From Clostridia bacterium (GTDB taxonomy: Bacteria > Bacillota > Clostridia > TANB77 > CAG-508), in the NCBI GenBank assembly GCA_900772235.1, contig CAAGQX010000071.1, positions 1-53,642 of the forward strand: 53,642 bases of DNA, read 5' to 3'. The notes beneath the pieces are model-generated. The model had not been told where the DNA came from and made no database searches. It saw nothing but the letters and a program-made list of their open reading frames with translations. The stretch's first letter is position 1. Each line of letters opens with the position of its first letter. Both the position numbers and the translations under genes were made by a program. Shown here one piece after another: positions 9,480 to 19,111 of this stretch.

Positions 9480-10252
9480 TTTTCCTCCACTTCCGTATCA
9501 TTTTTAAAAAATTCATCTAATATAGCATTACATTGATATAGTTTTTCTAAGTATGAAAAATGTCCTGTTCCTTCTAGTATAGCAATGCCACTATTAGGAA
9601 TTAATTTTTCCATTTGTTTAGCATCAGATAGTGGTGTTGCAGTATCCTTGTCTCCCCAGATTAATAATGTTGGCACATTTATATTAGGCATTATACTTTT
9701 TTGGTCCTCGTTTAATATTATATTCATTGTTTTTCTTAATACTTCTGGAGAAGCTTTATAGTCTGATGATGCAAATTTACCTAATGCTTTTTCTCTTAAA
9801 TTTTCGCAGGATTTAGGTAAAACATTTACAATTTTTTTTATAAATTTATAAGTATATATCTTCAAATAATAGTCTGGTTTTCTTTTAGGTTTAATTCCTG
9901 TACTATCAATTAATACAATTTTCCTTATTGGTCCTAATTTTCTGCCTGCATAATTTATAACTGTTTTTCCTCCATTAGAATGTCCTATAAGAATTGGATT
10001 TTTTATACCTAGTTTATTAATAAAGTCTTTTAAAAAATCCCCATAATCGTCTGTTTTCATTGGATTTTCTGGCAATTGGCTTTTTCCAAATCCAATTATA
10101 TCAACATTATATACTTTAAATTTTTTTGATAAATGCTGTTCTAATGGTCTCATTGTTTCCAAAGATGCTAACCATCCGTGAAGTAGTATTATAGGATTTC
10201 CTTCACCATGTACTTCGTAATTTATTTTTTTATTATTTATTATTACTTCCAA
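9476..10252 (-). CDS. Alpha/beta hydrolase
   Basis: A 258-residue alpha/beta-fold hydrolase with oxyanion-hole motif HGWLAS near residue 25, nucleophile elbow GHSNGG near 92, acid in WGDKDTAT near 200 and catalytic His in GTGHFSYLE near 230. There is no signal peptide. It overlaps murF by four bases in a cell wall gene run, so a role in wall or lipid metabolism is possible. The substrate cannot be read from sequence. Confidence 0.82.
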   Translation of the reverse strand: MEVIINNKKINYEVHGEGNPIILLHGWLASLETMRPLEQHLSKKFKVYNVDIIGFGKSQLPENPMKTDDYGDFLKDFINKLGIKNPILIGHSNGGKTVINYAGRKLGPIRKIVLIDSTGIKPKRKPDYYLKIYTYKFIKKIVNVLPKSCENLREKALGKFASSDYKASPEVLRKTMNIILNEDQKSIMPNINVPTLLIWGDKDTATPLSDAKQMEKLIPNSGIAILEGTGHFSYLEKLYQCNAILDEFFKNDTEVEEK

Positions 10253-10338
10253 ATCATATCACCATTTTTAATATTTATTTTATATTTGCTTATTTTACTA
10301 CATTTTAGAATAAAATTAAACACTTTCTAGTAATTATA

Positions 10339-11238
10339 TTAAATATTTCCTAACGGAATTATATATTCTAGCGCCTGTTTATTATTAGTTATACACACTT
10401 CTTTTTTCCTTCCGCCATATTCTCCATCTAATGTCCATTTTAAATTAATGTTTGGATTTATTTTTATATTGCTTCCTTGCATATATATAAAATTTTTATT
10501 ATCGTATTTTTTTAAAAATATATTAAATACTATGCTAAGCATCCCTATTTTGTATTTAGGTTTTCTTATTAAAACAATTTCGTATTTTCCATCTCCAATA
10601 TCTATTTCTCTTTTTCTAAACCACTGAAAGCCTCCAATAGATTTTGAATTACTTATCGAACCATAAATGAATTTATCTTTAATTGTTTGACCATCCACAT
10701 TTAGTTCTACTTCATATGCTCTTATTTTATTAATATATTTAGCTCCTACAATAAAATACGCAAATTTTCCAAAAACTTTTTTTAACGATTGTTTTGTAAC
10801 ATAAGGTACCATCGTAAATGCTCCAAAAGCTGCCACATAATTGAAATATTTGTTATTAAATTGTCCTACATCTGTTTTTATTTGATTTACTTTTTTCATA
10901 TTATTGGGTATGAAAAATTTATATTTATATAAGTGCATTGTATTAGCGAAATCATTCATCGTACCTAAAGGAATAAAACTTATTTGTGGTTTTTGGGGTA
11001 ACTGCATTACTGCATTCACTAAGTCGTTTAAAGTACCATCTCCTCCACAGCAAATTACTAATTCTAAATTTCCTTTATAATCTTTTATTATATCCTTTGC
11101 AGAATAATTCCTTTTTGTGTACATTATATCTACTAAATAATTTTGTTTAGAAAAATTGCTTGCTATTTTATGAATTTTTTTCTGTACTCTTCCCTTTCCT
11201 GCATTTGGGTTAACTATAATTAATATATTCTTATTCAT
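10339..11238 (-). CDS. Diacylglycerol kinase-family lipid kinase (YegS/DgkB-like)
   Basis: A soluble lipid kinase of 299 residues. The nucleotide-binding motifs are NPNAGKGR at residues 9-16 and CCGGDGTLNDL near 63. GTMNDFANTMH near 93 and DIGDGKYEIVLIRK near 213 complete the fold. In Firmicutes, DgkB recycles the diacylglycerol released when lipid head groups are used for lipoteichoic acid. It is the first gene of the minus-strand block, divergent from the glycopolymer locus, with 222 bases of regulatory space between. Confidence 0.87.
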   Translation of the reverse strand: MNKNILIIVNPNAGKGRVQKKIHKIASNFSKQNYLVDIMYTKRNYSAKDIIKDYKGNLELVICCGGDGTLNDLVNAVMQLPQKPQISFIPLGTMNDFANTMHLYKYKFFIPNNMKKVNQIKTDVGQFNNKYFNYVAAFGAFTMVPYVTKQSLKKVFGKFAYFIVGAKYINKIRAYEVELNVDGQTIKDKFIYGSISNSKSIGGFQWFRKREIDIGDGKYEIVLIRKPKYKIGMLSIVFNIFLKKYDNKNFIYMQGSNIKINPNINLKWTLDGEYGGRKKEVCITNNKQALEYIIPLGNI

Positions 11239-11323
11239 ATATTACCTCTATTACATTTTTACGCTTCTATTATCTTTCATTTTGTGTGCAAAGTCAAGAA
11301 AATAAAAAACTATTTGCTATTTG

Positions 11324-11352
11324 TTGACTTTAATTTAAATAAATAGTAAAAT
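11324..11352 (+). promoter_or_regulatory. Sigma-A promoter of the surface glycopolymer locus
   Basis: TTGACT at 11324-11329, a 17-base spacer and TAAAAT at 11347-11352. A second candidate -10 (TATAAT, 11426-11431) lies nearer the gene but lacks a clear -35. Either can drive the tagO-like gene. Confidence 0.6.
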
Positions 11353-11461
11353 TGTTACGGAAAGTTACTTTTAAGATTTTATAAATAAAAATTCAATGAG
11401 TAGTTAAATTTATTTACTATTCATTTATAATATATACTAACTATAAGGAGTGTTTCAAACT

Positions 11462-12538
11462 ATGTGGGGAGATATGTCAATAGCCTTTTTGCTAGCTTTT
11501 ATTACTGCATATGTAATTACACCATATACAATTAGGTTGTCTAAAAAAATAGGAGCATTGGATGTTCCTTCCGAAAAACGAAAAATTCATACTGGAGCCA
11601 TCCCAAGGCTTGGCGGTCTTGCTGTTATTGCTGGTTTTACCGTGTCTACCGTATATTTACTAATCGTAATGAATTTAGAAAATACTTTAATATTAGGTGG
11701 ATATGACAATTATGGTTACAAATTATTAGGTTTTTTCTTAGGGGCAATTGTTTTAAGTATATTTTGTTTTATAGATGATTGGAAAGGTATTCCTGCTTAT
11801 GTAAAACTTTTAGGGCAAACTATAAGTGCTGTTATTGTAGTGCTTTTTGGTTTAAGAATGGACAGCATTGTTGTTTCTCATCTTCACACAATAATTGATA
11901 GCCAAATTATTTTAAAAATATTAACAGTAATATGGATTGTTGGTATAACTAATGCAATTAATTTAATTGATGGATTAGATGGTTTATCTTCTGGAGTTGG
12001 TATTATATCGTGTTTTTCTTTACTAATGATATTTACTCTTAATAATTCTCCTTTAATATCCATCTTATTAATAACTGCATTAGCAGGTGCATTAACTGGA
12101 TTTTTACCTTTCAATTTTAATCCAGCTAAGACTTTCATTGGTGATACTGGTTCAAACTTTTTAGGATATTCTTTATCAATAATTGCAATTCTTGGAACTG
12201 CTAAAACTTATACTGCAATAGTTTTAATTGCACCTATACTAGTTTTAGCCTTGCCAATTTTTGATACATCTTTTGCTATAGTAAGAAGAATTATAAAGCA
12301 AAAATCTTTAAAAGCTGTTTTTAAGGCTGATAGAGGGCATTTGCATCATAAACTTATAGATAAAGGTTATACTCAAAAACAAGCAGTTTTAATACTTTAT
12401 GGAATAAGTGCTACATTTGGTCTTTTTGCAGTAATTTTAATTGATAGTGGCTTTTGGAAAGCAATGTCATTTGCATTATTAGTAATTGCAATAATTGCTA
12501 TAGGTTATAAAGATATATTTAGAGTAAAAAAGAATTAA
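11462..12538 (+). CDS. TagO/WecA-type undecaprenyl-phosphate GlcNAc-1-phosphate transferase
   Basis: An integral membrane enzyme of the MraY/WecA family that should start glycopolymer synthesis by moving GlcNAc-1-P to undecaprenyl phosphate. About ten membrane helices are seen. Cytoplasmic motifs are PRLGGL near residue 50, the catalytic FIDDWKGIP near 103, NAINLIDGLDGLSSG near 165, GDTGSNFLGY near 225 and the His-rich RGHLHHKLIDKG near 300. A GTG 12 bases upstream sits inside the AAGGAG site, so the ATG at 11462 is preferred. It leads a long plus-strand locus. Confidence 0.88.
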   Translation: MWGDMSIAFLLAFITAYVITPYTIRLSKKIGALDVPSEKRKIHTGAIPRLGGLAVIAGFTVSTVYLLIVMNLENTLILGGYDNYGYKLLGFFLGAIVLSIFCFIDDWKGIPAYVKLLGQTISAVIVVLFGLRMDSIVVSHLHTIIDSQIILKILTVIWIVGITNAINLIDGLDGLSSGVGIISCFSLLMIFTLNNSPLISILLITALAGALTGFLPFNFNPAKTFIGDTGSNFLGYSLSIIAILGTAKTYTAIVLIAPILVLALPIFDTSFAIVRRIIKQKSLKAVFKADRGHLHHKLIDKGYTQKQAVLILYGISATFGLFAVILIDSGFWKAMSFALLVIAIIAIGYKDIFRVKKN

Positions 12539-12572
12539 TTAAAATTTAAACAAAGGAAGGACTATATATAAA

Positions 12573-14048
12573 ATGCAAGAAAAATCATTATTTAAAAATT
12601 CAATATATAAAAGTTTACTTAGTATAGCAAATATTGCTATACCAATTATTATAGGCCCTTATATAACTAAACTGTTAGATGTTAATTTATATGGGGCATA
12701 TAATAAAGTTTATGCAGAATTTCAAATATTTTTAATTTTTGCTACTTTTGGAATATACACTTTTGGAGTAAGAGAAATTAGTAAAATTAGAAACGATGAA
12801 CACAAAATTGCAAGTTTATTTACAAATTTATTTGTTCTAGGATTGATAACCAACTTAGTTGTTGGCATTATTTATGTTATATATGCTTTAATATCTTCTA
12901 GTGGAATTACCACACAAATTTATATGGTTTTTATTATACAAATTGTCGCTAATATGTTTTATATAGAATTTTTAAATGAAGCTTTAGAGAATTACAAGTT
13001 CATAACAATTAAAACATTAATTGTAAAAATTCTTTATTTAGTTTTGTTACTAGCTTTTGTTAGAAAACCTGAGGATATAATTCCTTATTCTATAATAATA
13101 TCTTTTATTGTTTTTCTAAACAATATAATAAGTTTCGTATATGTTAAGAAAAAAATTAAGTTTGACTTTAAACATTTAAAATTACTACAATATTTAAAGC
13201 CACTATTTTTAGTATTAATACTTACAAATGTAGAAATTTTATATAGCCAATTAGATAGAATAATGCTTGGAAAGTTCGTAGAAGATGTAGCGGTAACCAA
13301 ATATTATATACCTTATTATCTAATATCAATGCTATCTTCAATACCTTACGCCGTAATAAATGTTTCAATTCCAAGGCTATCTTATATTGCTAAGGTTGAA
13401 GGAAAAGAGTCATATGAAAGAACATTAAAAGTTTCAATCTCTAGTTTGTTATTTATAATAATACCTATGTGTTTCGGTGTTGCTGTTCTAAGTAAAGAAG
13501 TAATTTTATTGTATGCCGGTGATAAATATGCAAACATTTCTAATACTTTAATTATAGCTTGTATCATAAGAATTATTATAAGTATTGAATCTGTCCTAAC
13601 AAATTTAGTTTTATATGTAAATGATAGAGAAAAAACCATTGTAAAACTTTCTTTCATATTTGGTATATCAAACTTAATAATGAACAGTTTATTAGTAGCA
13701 TTTAAAGTATTAACACCATTTACTGCTATGCTTACAACTGGTATTGCTGAACTTTGCTTAATAACTACGCAATATTTGTACATAAAGAAAAAAATGGATA
13801 TAAATGTGCCTTTAATCACAAAGCAAAATATTACCTACTTAGCTTTATCTTTATGTTTTATTCCAATAGCATATATTATAAAGAAAATAGATTTAGGGTT
13901 TTATGCTAATATCGCAGTAATAATGGTTTTATGTATGGGCTTATATGGTACAGTCTTACTATTAAAAAAAGATGAAGCTTTATATATAATTATTAATAAA
14001 TTTAAAAATAAATTTAATAAAAAGGATAATAAATATTATGGAAAATAA
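12573..14048 (+). CDS. Wzx-type polysaccharide flippase
   Basis: A 491-residue MATE/MVF-like transporter with 12 to 14 hydrophobic segments. It starts QEKSLFKNSIYKSLLSIANI and has the FGIYTFGVREISKI segment near residue 68 typical of RfbX/Wzx proteins. It should move undecaprenyl-linked repeat units across the membrane. It is preceded by an AAGGAAGG site and overlaps the start of licD by 11 bases, so the two are coupled. Confidence 0.85.
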   Translation: MQEKSLFKNSIYKSLLSIANIAIPIIIGPYITKLLDVNLYGAYNKVYAEFQIFLIFATFGIYTFGVREISKIRNDEHKIASLFTNLFVLGLITNLVVGIIYVIYALISSSGITTQIYMVFIIQIVANMFYIEFLNEALENYKFITIKTLIVKILYLVLLLAFVRKPEDIIPYSIIISFIVFLNNIISFVYVKKKIKFDFKHLKLLQYLKPLFLVLILTNVEILYSQLDRIMLGKFVEDVAVTKYYIPYYLISMLSSIPYAVINVSIPRLSYIAKVEGKESYERTLKVSISSLLFIIIPMCFGVAVLSKEVILLYAGDKYANISNTLIIACIIRIIISIESVLTNLVLYVNDREKTIVKLSFIFGISNLIMNSLLVAFKVLTPFTAMLTTGIAELCLITTQYLYIKKKMDINVPLITKQNITYLALSLCFIPIAYIIKKIDLGFYANIAVIMVLCMGLYGTVLLLKKDEALYIIINKFKNKFNKKDNKYYGK

Positions 14049-14883
14049 CAGAAGAAATTTACAGTTAAAAATATTAGAAATGGTGAAATATTTAGACCAA
14101 TTTTGCAAAGAAAACAACATAGAATATTATATTATTTATGGTTCTTGCTTAGGTGCAGTTAGGCATAAAGGCTTTATACCTTGGGATGATGACTTTGATA
14201 TAGGAATGACTTTGGAAAATTATAATAAATTTGTAGATTTATGCAAAACACAATTAGATACTAATAAATATTTTTTACAAACATTAGATACAGATCCAAA
14301 TTATTATTTATCTTTTGCAAAATTAAGAGATATTAATACAACATTAATAGAAGAAAAAAATAAAGGGATTTCAATTCAATATGGTGTATATGTAGATATA
14401 TTCCCTATTGTAGGAATTCCTAAAAATAAATTTTCTAGAAAAATGCAAGCAATAAATAGGGCTTTTGCTTTATCTGCTAACATTAATGTTATTAATAGTA
14501 AATTTTTATATAGTATTTTTAAATTAATTTTAGCAGTATTTGGCAAACAGAAATTATTAAGATATTGTTCAAAACAAGCTATAAAATATAGCTGTAAAGA
14601 TTATGATGAATGGTGTTCAATTTTTGATGGTGATGGTTTAAATTTAAATTCGACTACTAAATCTATTATGGGAAAACCGACATATGTACCATTTGAAGAT
14701 ACATTTCTACCAATTCCAGAAAAATATGATGAATATTTAACCCATATATATGGTGATTATATGCAAATACCTACACCCGAGCAAATAAAGGCAAAAGAAC
14801 ATACTGCTTATGTGTTAGACTTAAATCATTCATATGAAGAATACTTAAAATTGCATTCTCAAAAAGAATTAGTTAGTAAATAA
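14038..14883 (+). CDS. LicD-family phosphotransferase
   Basis: A 281-residue LicD/FKTN-family protein thought to transfer phosphocholine or a similar group from a CDP carrier onto a glycan. The nucleotidyltransferase-like core is present: YYIIYGSCLGAVRHKG near residue 31, then the metal-binding WDDDFDIGM near 54, and YVDIFPIVG near 118. It is cytoplasmic. A LicC/PntC-like cytidylyltransferase lies about 10 kb downstream in the same locus and would supply the activated group. The acceptor glycan is not known. Confidence 0.85.
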   Translation: MENNRRNLQLKILEMVKYLDQFCKENNIEYYIIYGSCLGAVRHKGFIPWDDDFDIGMTLENYNKFVDLCKTQLDTNKYFLQTLDTDPNYYLSFAKLRDINTTLIEEKNKGISIQYGVYVDIFPIVGIPKNKFSRKMQAINRAFALSANINVINSKFLYSIFKLILAVFGKQKLLRYCSKQAIKYSCKDYDEWCSIFDGDGLNLNSTTKSIMGKPTYVPFEDTFLPIPEKYDEYLTHIYGDYMQIPTPEQIKAKEHTAYVLDLNHSYEEYLKLHSQKELVSK

Positions 14884-14914
14884 TTTTATAGAAAATAGAA
14901 ATGAGGAAAAATAT

Positions 14915-15967
14915 ATGAATAGAATAATTATACCCACTGGTTATATGGGTTCTGGTTCTTCTGCTATAACTGATTTAGTTGCTGAATTTAAAGATTGTAA
15001 AAATGAGTTTAAATCATATGAATACGTGATGCTCCACTGCCCTAATGGGCTTTTCGACCTAGAAGATAAATTGTTAAATGGGAATAATGCCATAAGAAGT
15101 GATGAAGCCCTTAGAACATTTGAAAATCAAATGGCTAAATTATATAACAAGAAATTTTGGTGGGTTGGAAATTATAAAAATATAATAAGTGTTGATTTTA
15201 TGGACAAAGTTCACTCTTATTTAAATAATATAACTCAATTTAATTATCCTGGATATTGGTATACTCACGAAGAAGTTAATTTTAAAATGTTTATCAAACT
15301 TTTAATGAGGAAACCTATTAAATTAATTGCTAAGAACAGACATTATAAGCCTATTCTAAAATATAATGATGGAATGAAAATTTCATTTATTAAACCTGAG
15401 GACTTTTATAAATTTTCTAAAGAATTTATTTATGACATTATATCTACAATATCAAGGGGTTCTGAGAATGTGGTTCTTGACCAATTCTTACTACCATTTA
15501 ATCTTTTTAGAATAGATAATTATTTTAATGATGATACTAGAGTCATTGTTGTTCAAAGAGACCCTAGAGATGTTTTTATCCTAAACAAATATATTTGGGG
15601 AAAAAATAATTTCGGAGTTCCAATGCCATATGATGTTCACGAATTTTGCAAATACTATAAAGCAATGCGAGAAAGTGAAAAGCCAGCAAATTCAAAGAAA
15701 ATACTTAGAATTAATTTTGAAGATTTAATATATAAATATGACGAAACTTTAAAGCAAGTAATGGAACATTTAAATTTTTCTGAAGATATGCATATAAATA
15801 AAAAAGGAAGATTTAATCCGGATTTATCAATAAAAAATACTCAAATATTTAATAGTTCTAAAAAATATGACGAAGAGATGAAAGTAATTGAAGCAGAATT
15901 ACAAGACTATTTGTATAATTTTCCATATGTTCTAAAAAATAAAGTTGAAGATACCATAGAATTTTAG
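14915..15967 (+). CDS. Sulfotransferase-like protein
   Basis: A 350-residue P-loop protein resembling PAPS-dependent sulfotransferases. The 5'-phosphosulfate loop is GYMGSGSSAITDL at residues 8-20, and the 3'-phosphate motif is VIVVQRDPRDVFILNKY near 208. It lies between licD and the acyltransferase with its own GAGGAAAA site. Sulfation of a clostridial surface polymer would be unusual. Transfer of another group remains possible because no PAPS synthesis genes are in the window. Confidence 0.7.
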   Translation: MNRIIIPTGYMGSGSSAITDLVAEFKDCKNEFKSYEYVMLHCPNGLFDLEDKLLNGNNAIRSDEALRTFENQMAKLYNKKFWWVGNYKNIISVDFMDKVHSYLNNITQFNYPGYWYTHEEVNFKMFIKLLMRKPIKLIAKNRHYKPILKYNDGMKISFIKPEDFYKFSKEFIYDIISTISRGSENVVLDQFLLPFNLFRIDNYFNDDTRVIVVQRDPRDVFILNKYIWGKNNFGVPMPYDVHEFCKYYKAMRESEKPANSKKILRINFEDLIYKYDETLKQVMEHLNFSEDMHINKKGRFNPDLSIKNTQIFNSSKKYDEEMKVIEAELQDYLYNFPYVLKNKVEDTIEF

Positions 15968-16020
15968 CAAAAATTTTAATTTAATGTAAAAATACTAACC
16001 ATAGTTTACAAGGAGTAACA

Positions 16021-17115
16021 ATGAAAAAAAGATTATATCATATTGAATTATTAAGAATATTTTCTATGCTTATGATTATAACTTTACACTTATTAGTTTT
16101 TAGTGGATTGTTGGATACTTATAAAAACTTTTCAATTACATCATTTTTCATATGGGGACTAGAATCCTTATGTTTTATTGCTGTTAATTGTTATGTCCTA
16201 ATAAGTGGATATTTCCTAGTGGATTCATCTTTTAAATTTAAAAAGCTTTTTAAAATTTGGATTGAAGTATTTTTCTATTCACTTATAATATATTGCTCTT
16301 TACTATTTACAAAAAGTATTAATTTTGGGTATACTTCTCTAATTAAAAACTTTTTTCCAGTATTGTTTGGAAACTACTGGTTTGTTAGTGTTTACGCTAT
16401 ATTATATATACTTTCTCCTTTTATAAATAAGTTTATCAACACCCTAGACAAGAGCCAATATACATATTTATTGATACTTATCTTTCTTTTCTTTAGTATT
16501 TGGCCTACTTTCATTCCTTCTGAGAATACAATAAATTATGGTGGTAGTTATAGTATTAGTTGGTTTATTTGTTTATATATTATTGCTGGATATTTAAAAA
16601 GATTCCCTTGCAAAAAAAGTCCTAAAAATTGGGTTTATTTATTACTATATTTTCTTTGTTCTTTTACAAATGTAGTAGCATATTTTCTAGTAAAAAAGTT
16701 AAATATAACATTTGTTTATTGCAACTTTTTATATAATTACTACTCTATAACTGTTTTACTTGCTGCAATAAATTTGTTTTTATTTTTTATAGGATTAAAG
16801 GAAATCTCAAATCCTATTGCCCAAAAATTAATTAACTTTTTTGCAACCAGTACATTTGGAGTATATCTAATACACGAAAATCCTAACATAAGGCATATAT
16901 TATGGAATTATTTCAGTTTTTTAAACTCACAGACTTCTGTCCTTACAATATTATTAATATTTGTAATTCCAATTACTTTATTTATTATATTTACGCTATT
17001 AGATAAGTTTAGAATTTTTATATTTAATATTATAATAAATATTTTTTCTAAAAGAGAAAAAGTATTGCATTTTGAAAAGTTGAAAAAATTGGAGGAAAAA
17101 ATATGCCAAAAGTAA
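16021..17115 (+). CDS. Acyltransferase 3 family membrane protein (glycan O-acyltransferase)
   Basis: A 364-residue protein with about ten membrane helices. It begins with the family signature RLYHIELLRIFSMLMIITLH, whose His and Glu/Arg are the conserved residues. ISGYFLVD and FGVYLIHENP further mark the family. It probably acetylates or succinylates the polymer outside the membrane. Its 3' end overlaps the next glycosyltransferase by 13 bases, indicating one transcript. Confidence 0.82.
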   Translation: MKKRLYHIELLRIFSMLMIITLHLLVFSGLLDTYKNFSITSFFIWGLESLCFIAVNCYVLISGYFLVDSSFKFKKLFKIWIEVFFYSLIIYCSLLFTKSINFGYTSLIKNFFPVLFGNYWFVSVYAILYILSPFINKFINTLDKSQYTYLLILIFLFFSIWPTFIPSENTINYGGSYSISWFICLYIIAGYLKRFPCKKSPKNWVYLLLYFLCSFTNVVAYFLVKKLNITFVYCNFLYNYYSITVLLAAINLFLFFIGLKEISNPIAQKLINFFATSTFGVYLIHENPNIRHILWNYFSFLNSQTSVLTILLIFVIPITLFIIFTLLDKFRIFIFNIIINIFSKREKVLHFEKLKKLEEKICQK

Positions 17116-18047
17116 GTATAATTGTACCTGTATATAATGTAGAAAAATATTTAGATAAATGTTTAAATTCATTAGTTAATCAGACCTTTAAAGATATTGA
17201 AATATTAGTTATAAATGATGGAAGTACTGACAATAGCCAAGCCATTATAGATAAATACAAAACACAATATCCTGCGTTATTAAGCTCTTTTTTGAAAGAA
17301 AATGGTGGGCAAGGTTCTGCCAGAAATTTAGGTCTAGAATATGCAAAAGGTGACTATATTAGTTTTGTTGACAGTGATGATTGGTTAGACTTAGATTTTA
17401 TTGAAAAATCGTATAATTCTGCTATTCAAAATAATAGTGATATTGTAATTTGTGATATGTTTGATTTTTGTGATGATGGAACTAAAAAATTTTATAATTG
17501 TACCAAATATAATTCAGTCTATGAAGTAACACCTTCTGCATCCAATAAAATTTTTAAGAAAAGTTTTATTGGTGACTTAAGGTTTATTCCAGACAAATGG
17601 TATGAAGATTTCGACTTTACAACAAAGCTATTTTTCAATAACCCTTCTATTTCTGTGGTTTCTGATACATTTTATAATTGCAATGTAAGAATAAATTCAA
17701 CTATGAATAATAATAACTCTCTTAAAAACCTTGATATGATATATGTTTTAGAAGATTTAAGAAAATATGCTATAAACAACAACTTGTATAATGAAAACAT
17801 TATTAAATATCTAATATTTGATCATATATTAATTACAACTATCAACCGTGTTAGTAAACAACATAGTGAAAATAAAAAAGAAGTTCTTAACAAGTTAAAT
17901 GAATATTGTAAAAATAACTTAAGTAATTATAAAAAACTACCTTTCTACAAAAATGTTAAATTAACAAGAAAAATAATTGCAAACTTAAATTATATGAAAT
18001 TATACAAGTTATCACATCTTTTATTAAATATAAAAGCTCATATTTAA
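17103..18047 (+). CDS. Family 2 glycosyltransferase
   Basis: An inverting GT-A glycosyltransferase of 314 residues. The N-terminus VSIIVPVYNVEKYLDKCL, LVINDGSTDNS near residue 37, NGGQGSARNLGL near 67 and the metal-binding FVDSDDWLD near 90 are all standard. No membrane helix is seen. The following gene is a close paralogue, so the pair probably adds successive sugars. This copy has no CGG codon, which makes it a good internal control for the interrupted neighbour. Confidence 0.87.
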   Translation: MPKVSIIVPVYNVEKYLDKCLNSLVNQTFKDIEILVINDGSTDNSQAIIDKYKTQYPALLSSFLKENGGQGSARNLGLEYAKGDYISFVDSDDWLDLDFIEKSYNSAIQNNSDIVICDMFDFCDDGTKKFYNCTKYNSVYEVTPSASNKIFKKSFIGDLRFIPDKWYEDFDFTTKLFFNNPSISVVSDTFYNCNVRINSTMNNNNSLKNLDMIYVLEDLRKYAINNNLYNENIIKYLIFDHILITTINRVSKQHSENKKEVLNKLNEYCKNNLSNYKKLPFYKNVKLTRKIIANLNYMKLYKLSHLLLNIKAHI

Positions 18048-18107
18048 TATTGATATTAAATTTTAAATATGGTATAAATATTAGAATAAATATGTTAGGA
18101 GTTGCTT

Positions 18108-19081
18108 ATGGAGAAAATAAATATAATAATTCCAATTTATAATTCTGAAGAATATTTAAACAAATGCTTAGACAGTATAGTAAACCAAACATTAAAAGAA
18201 ATAAAAGCAATACTTGTAAATGATGGCTCATCCGATTCTTCTGAAGAAATTATAGATAAATATATAGAAAAATATCCTAAATTATTTACAAAAATAAATA
18301 AAATAAATGGTGGACAAGGTTCTGCCAGAAATGTTGGTTTAGAAGAAATTTCTCGGTGAATATGTTATTTTTATAGATAGTGATGATTATTTAGAAAGTA
18401 CTATGTTGGAAGAAATGTATAATACTGCTATTACTAATAATAGTGATTTAGTAATTTGCGATTATTATGAAATTGAAAATGAAACAAAAAAAGTAACAAA
18501 AGCAATGAAAAATTTTAGCACTGATATTAAAATAAATTGTATGCTATCAAATGCTAGTCCCTGGAATAAACTTATAAAAGCTAATATTTTCAAAGAAGAG
18601 AATATTAATTTTTTAGAAAATCATATTTACGAAGATTTAGCAACTATGCCTATATTAGCAGCATACGCAAATAATATAACATACCTAGAAGAGCCTTTAT
18701 ATGATTATATAATACGCGCTGGTTCTACTATGAGACAAAAAACATATAATAAAAAATTAGAATCAATTTTCATTGCAATATCTCATTTAGATAATGAATT
18801 TAAAGAAAGAAATTTATCTAAAAAATATCAAACCGAACTTGAATATATATATATTGAGCATTTATTATATGCCGCTTCTCGGACGTTTTTTGTATTATAA
18901 AGAAGGCAAGGAGAAAATAAACGAAATAGTTTCAATTATTAAGCAAAAATACCCTTGTTGGAAAAACAATAAATATTACAAGAAGCAAAATTTAATATTT
19001 AAAATAACTTGTAATATATTCTTTTACAATAATTCTTTTTTAATTAGTTTGTACAAATTAATTAGGAAAATAAATAAATAA
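18108..19081 (+). CDS. Family 2 glycosyltransferase read through two +1 CGG sites
   Basis: A paralogue of the preceding gene, split into three frames by two identical C insertions. From ATG 18108 (TTAGGAG upstream) the frame gives INIIIPIYNSEEYLNKCL, VNDGSSDSS and GGQGSARNVGLEEIS. The CGG at 18354 is followed directly by TGA in zero frame, but skipping C gives GEYVIFIDSDDYLE, the catalytic DxD region. A second CGG at 18880 is bridged the same way into GRFLYYKEGKEK and the C-terminus. The joined product is 323 residues, against 314 for the intact paralogue. A degenerate pseudogene would show other damage, and none is seen. Confidence 0.82.
18354..18356 (+). other. +1 frameshift site CGG (TCT-C-GGT), first site in GT2
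   Basis: Codon 83. The zero-frame continuation is CGG TGA, an immediate stop. Skipping C gives Gly83 and continues into the GT2 DxD region, aligned with KGDYISFVDSDDW of the paralogue next door. Confidence 0.92.
18880..18882 (+). other. +1 frameshift site CGG (TCT-C-GGA), second site in GT2
   Basis: Codon 258 after the first shift. Zero-frame reading ends at TAA six codons on. Skipping C gives AAS-GRFLYYKEGKEKIN and a normal C-terminus. Confidence 0.9.
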
Positions 19082-19111
19082 TTTAAATACATTATGAAAG
19101 CAGGTCTATTA

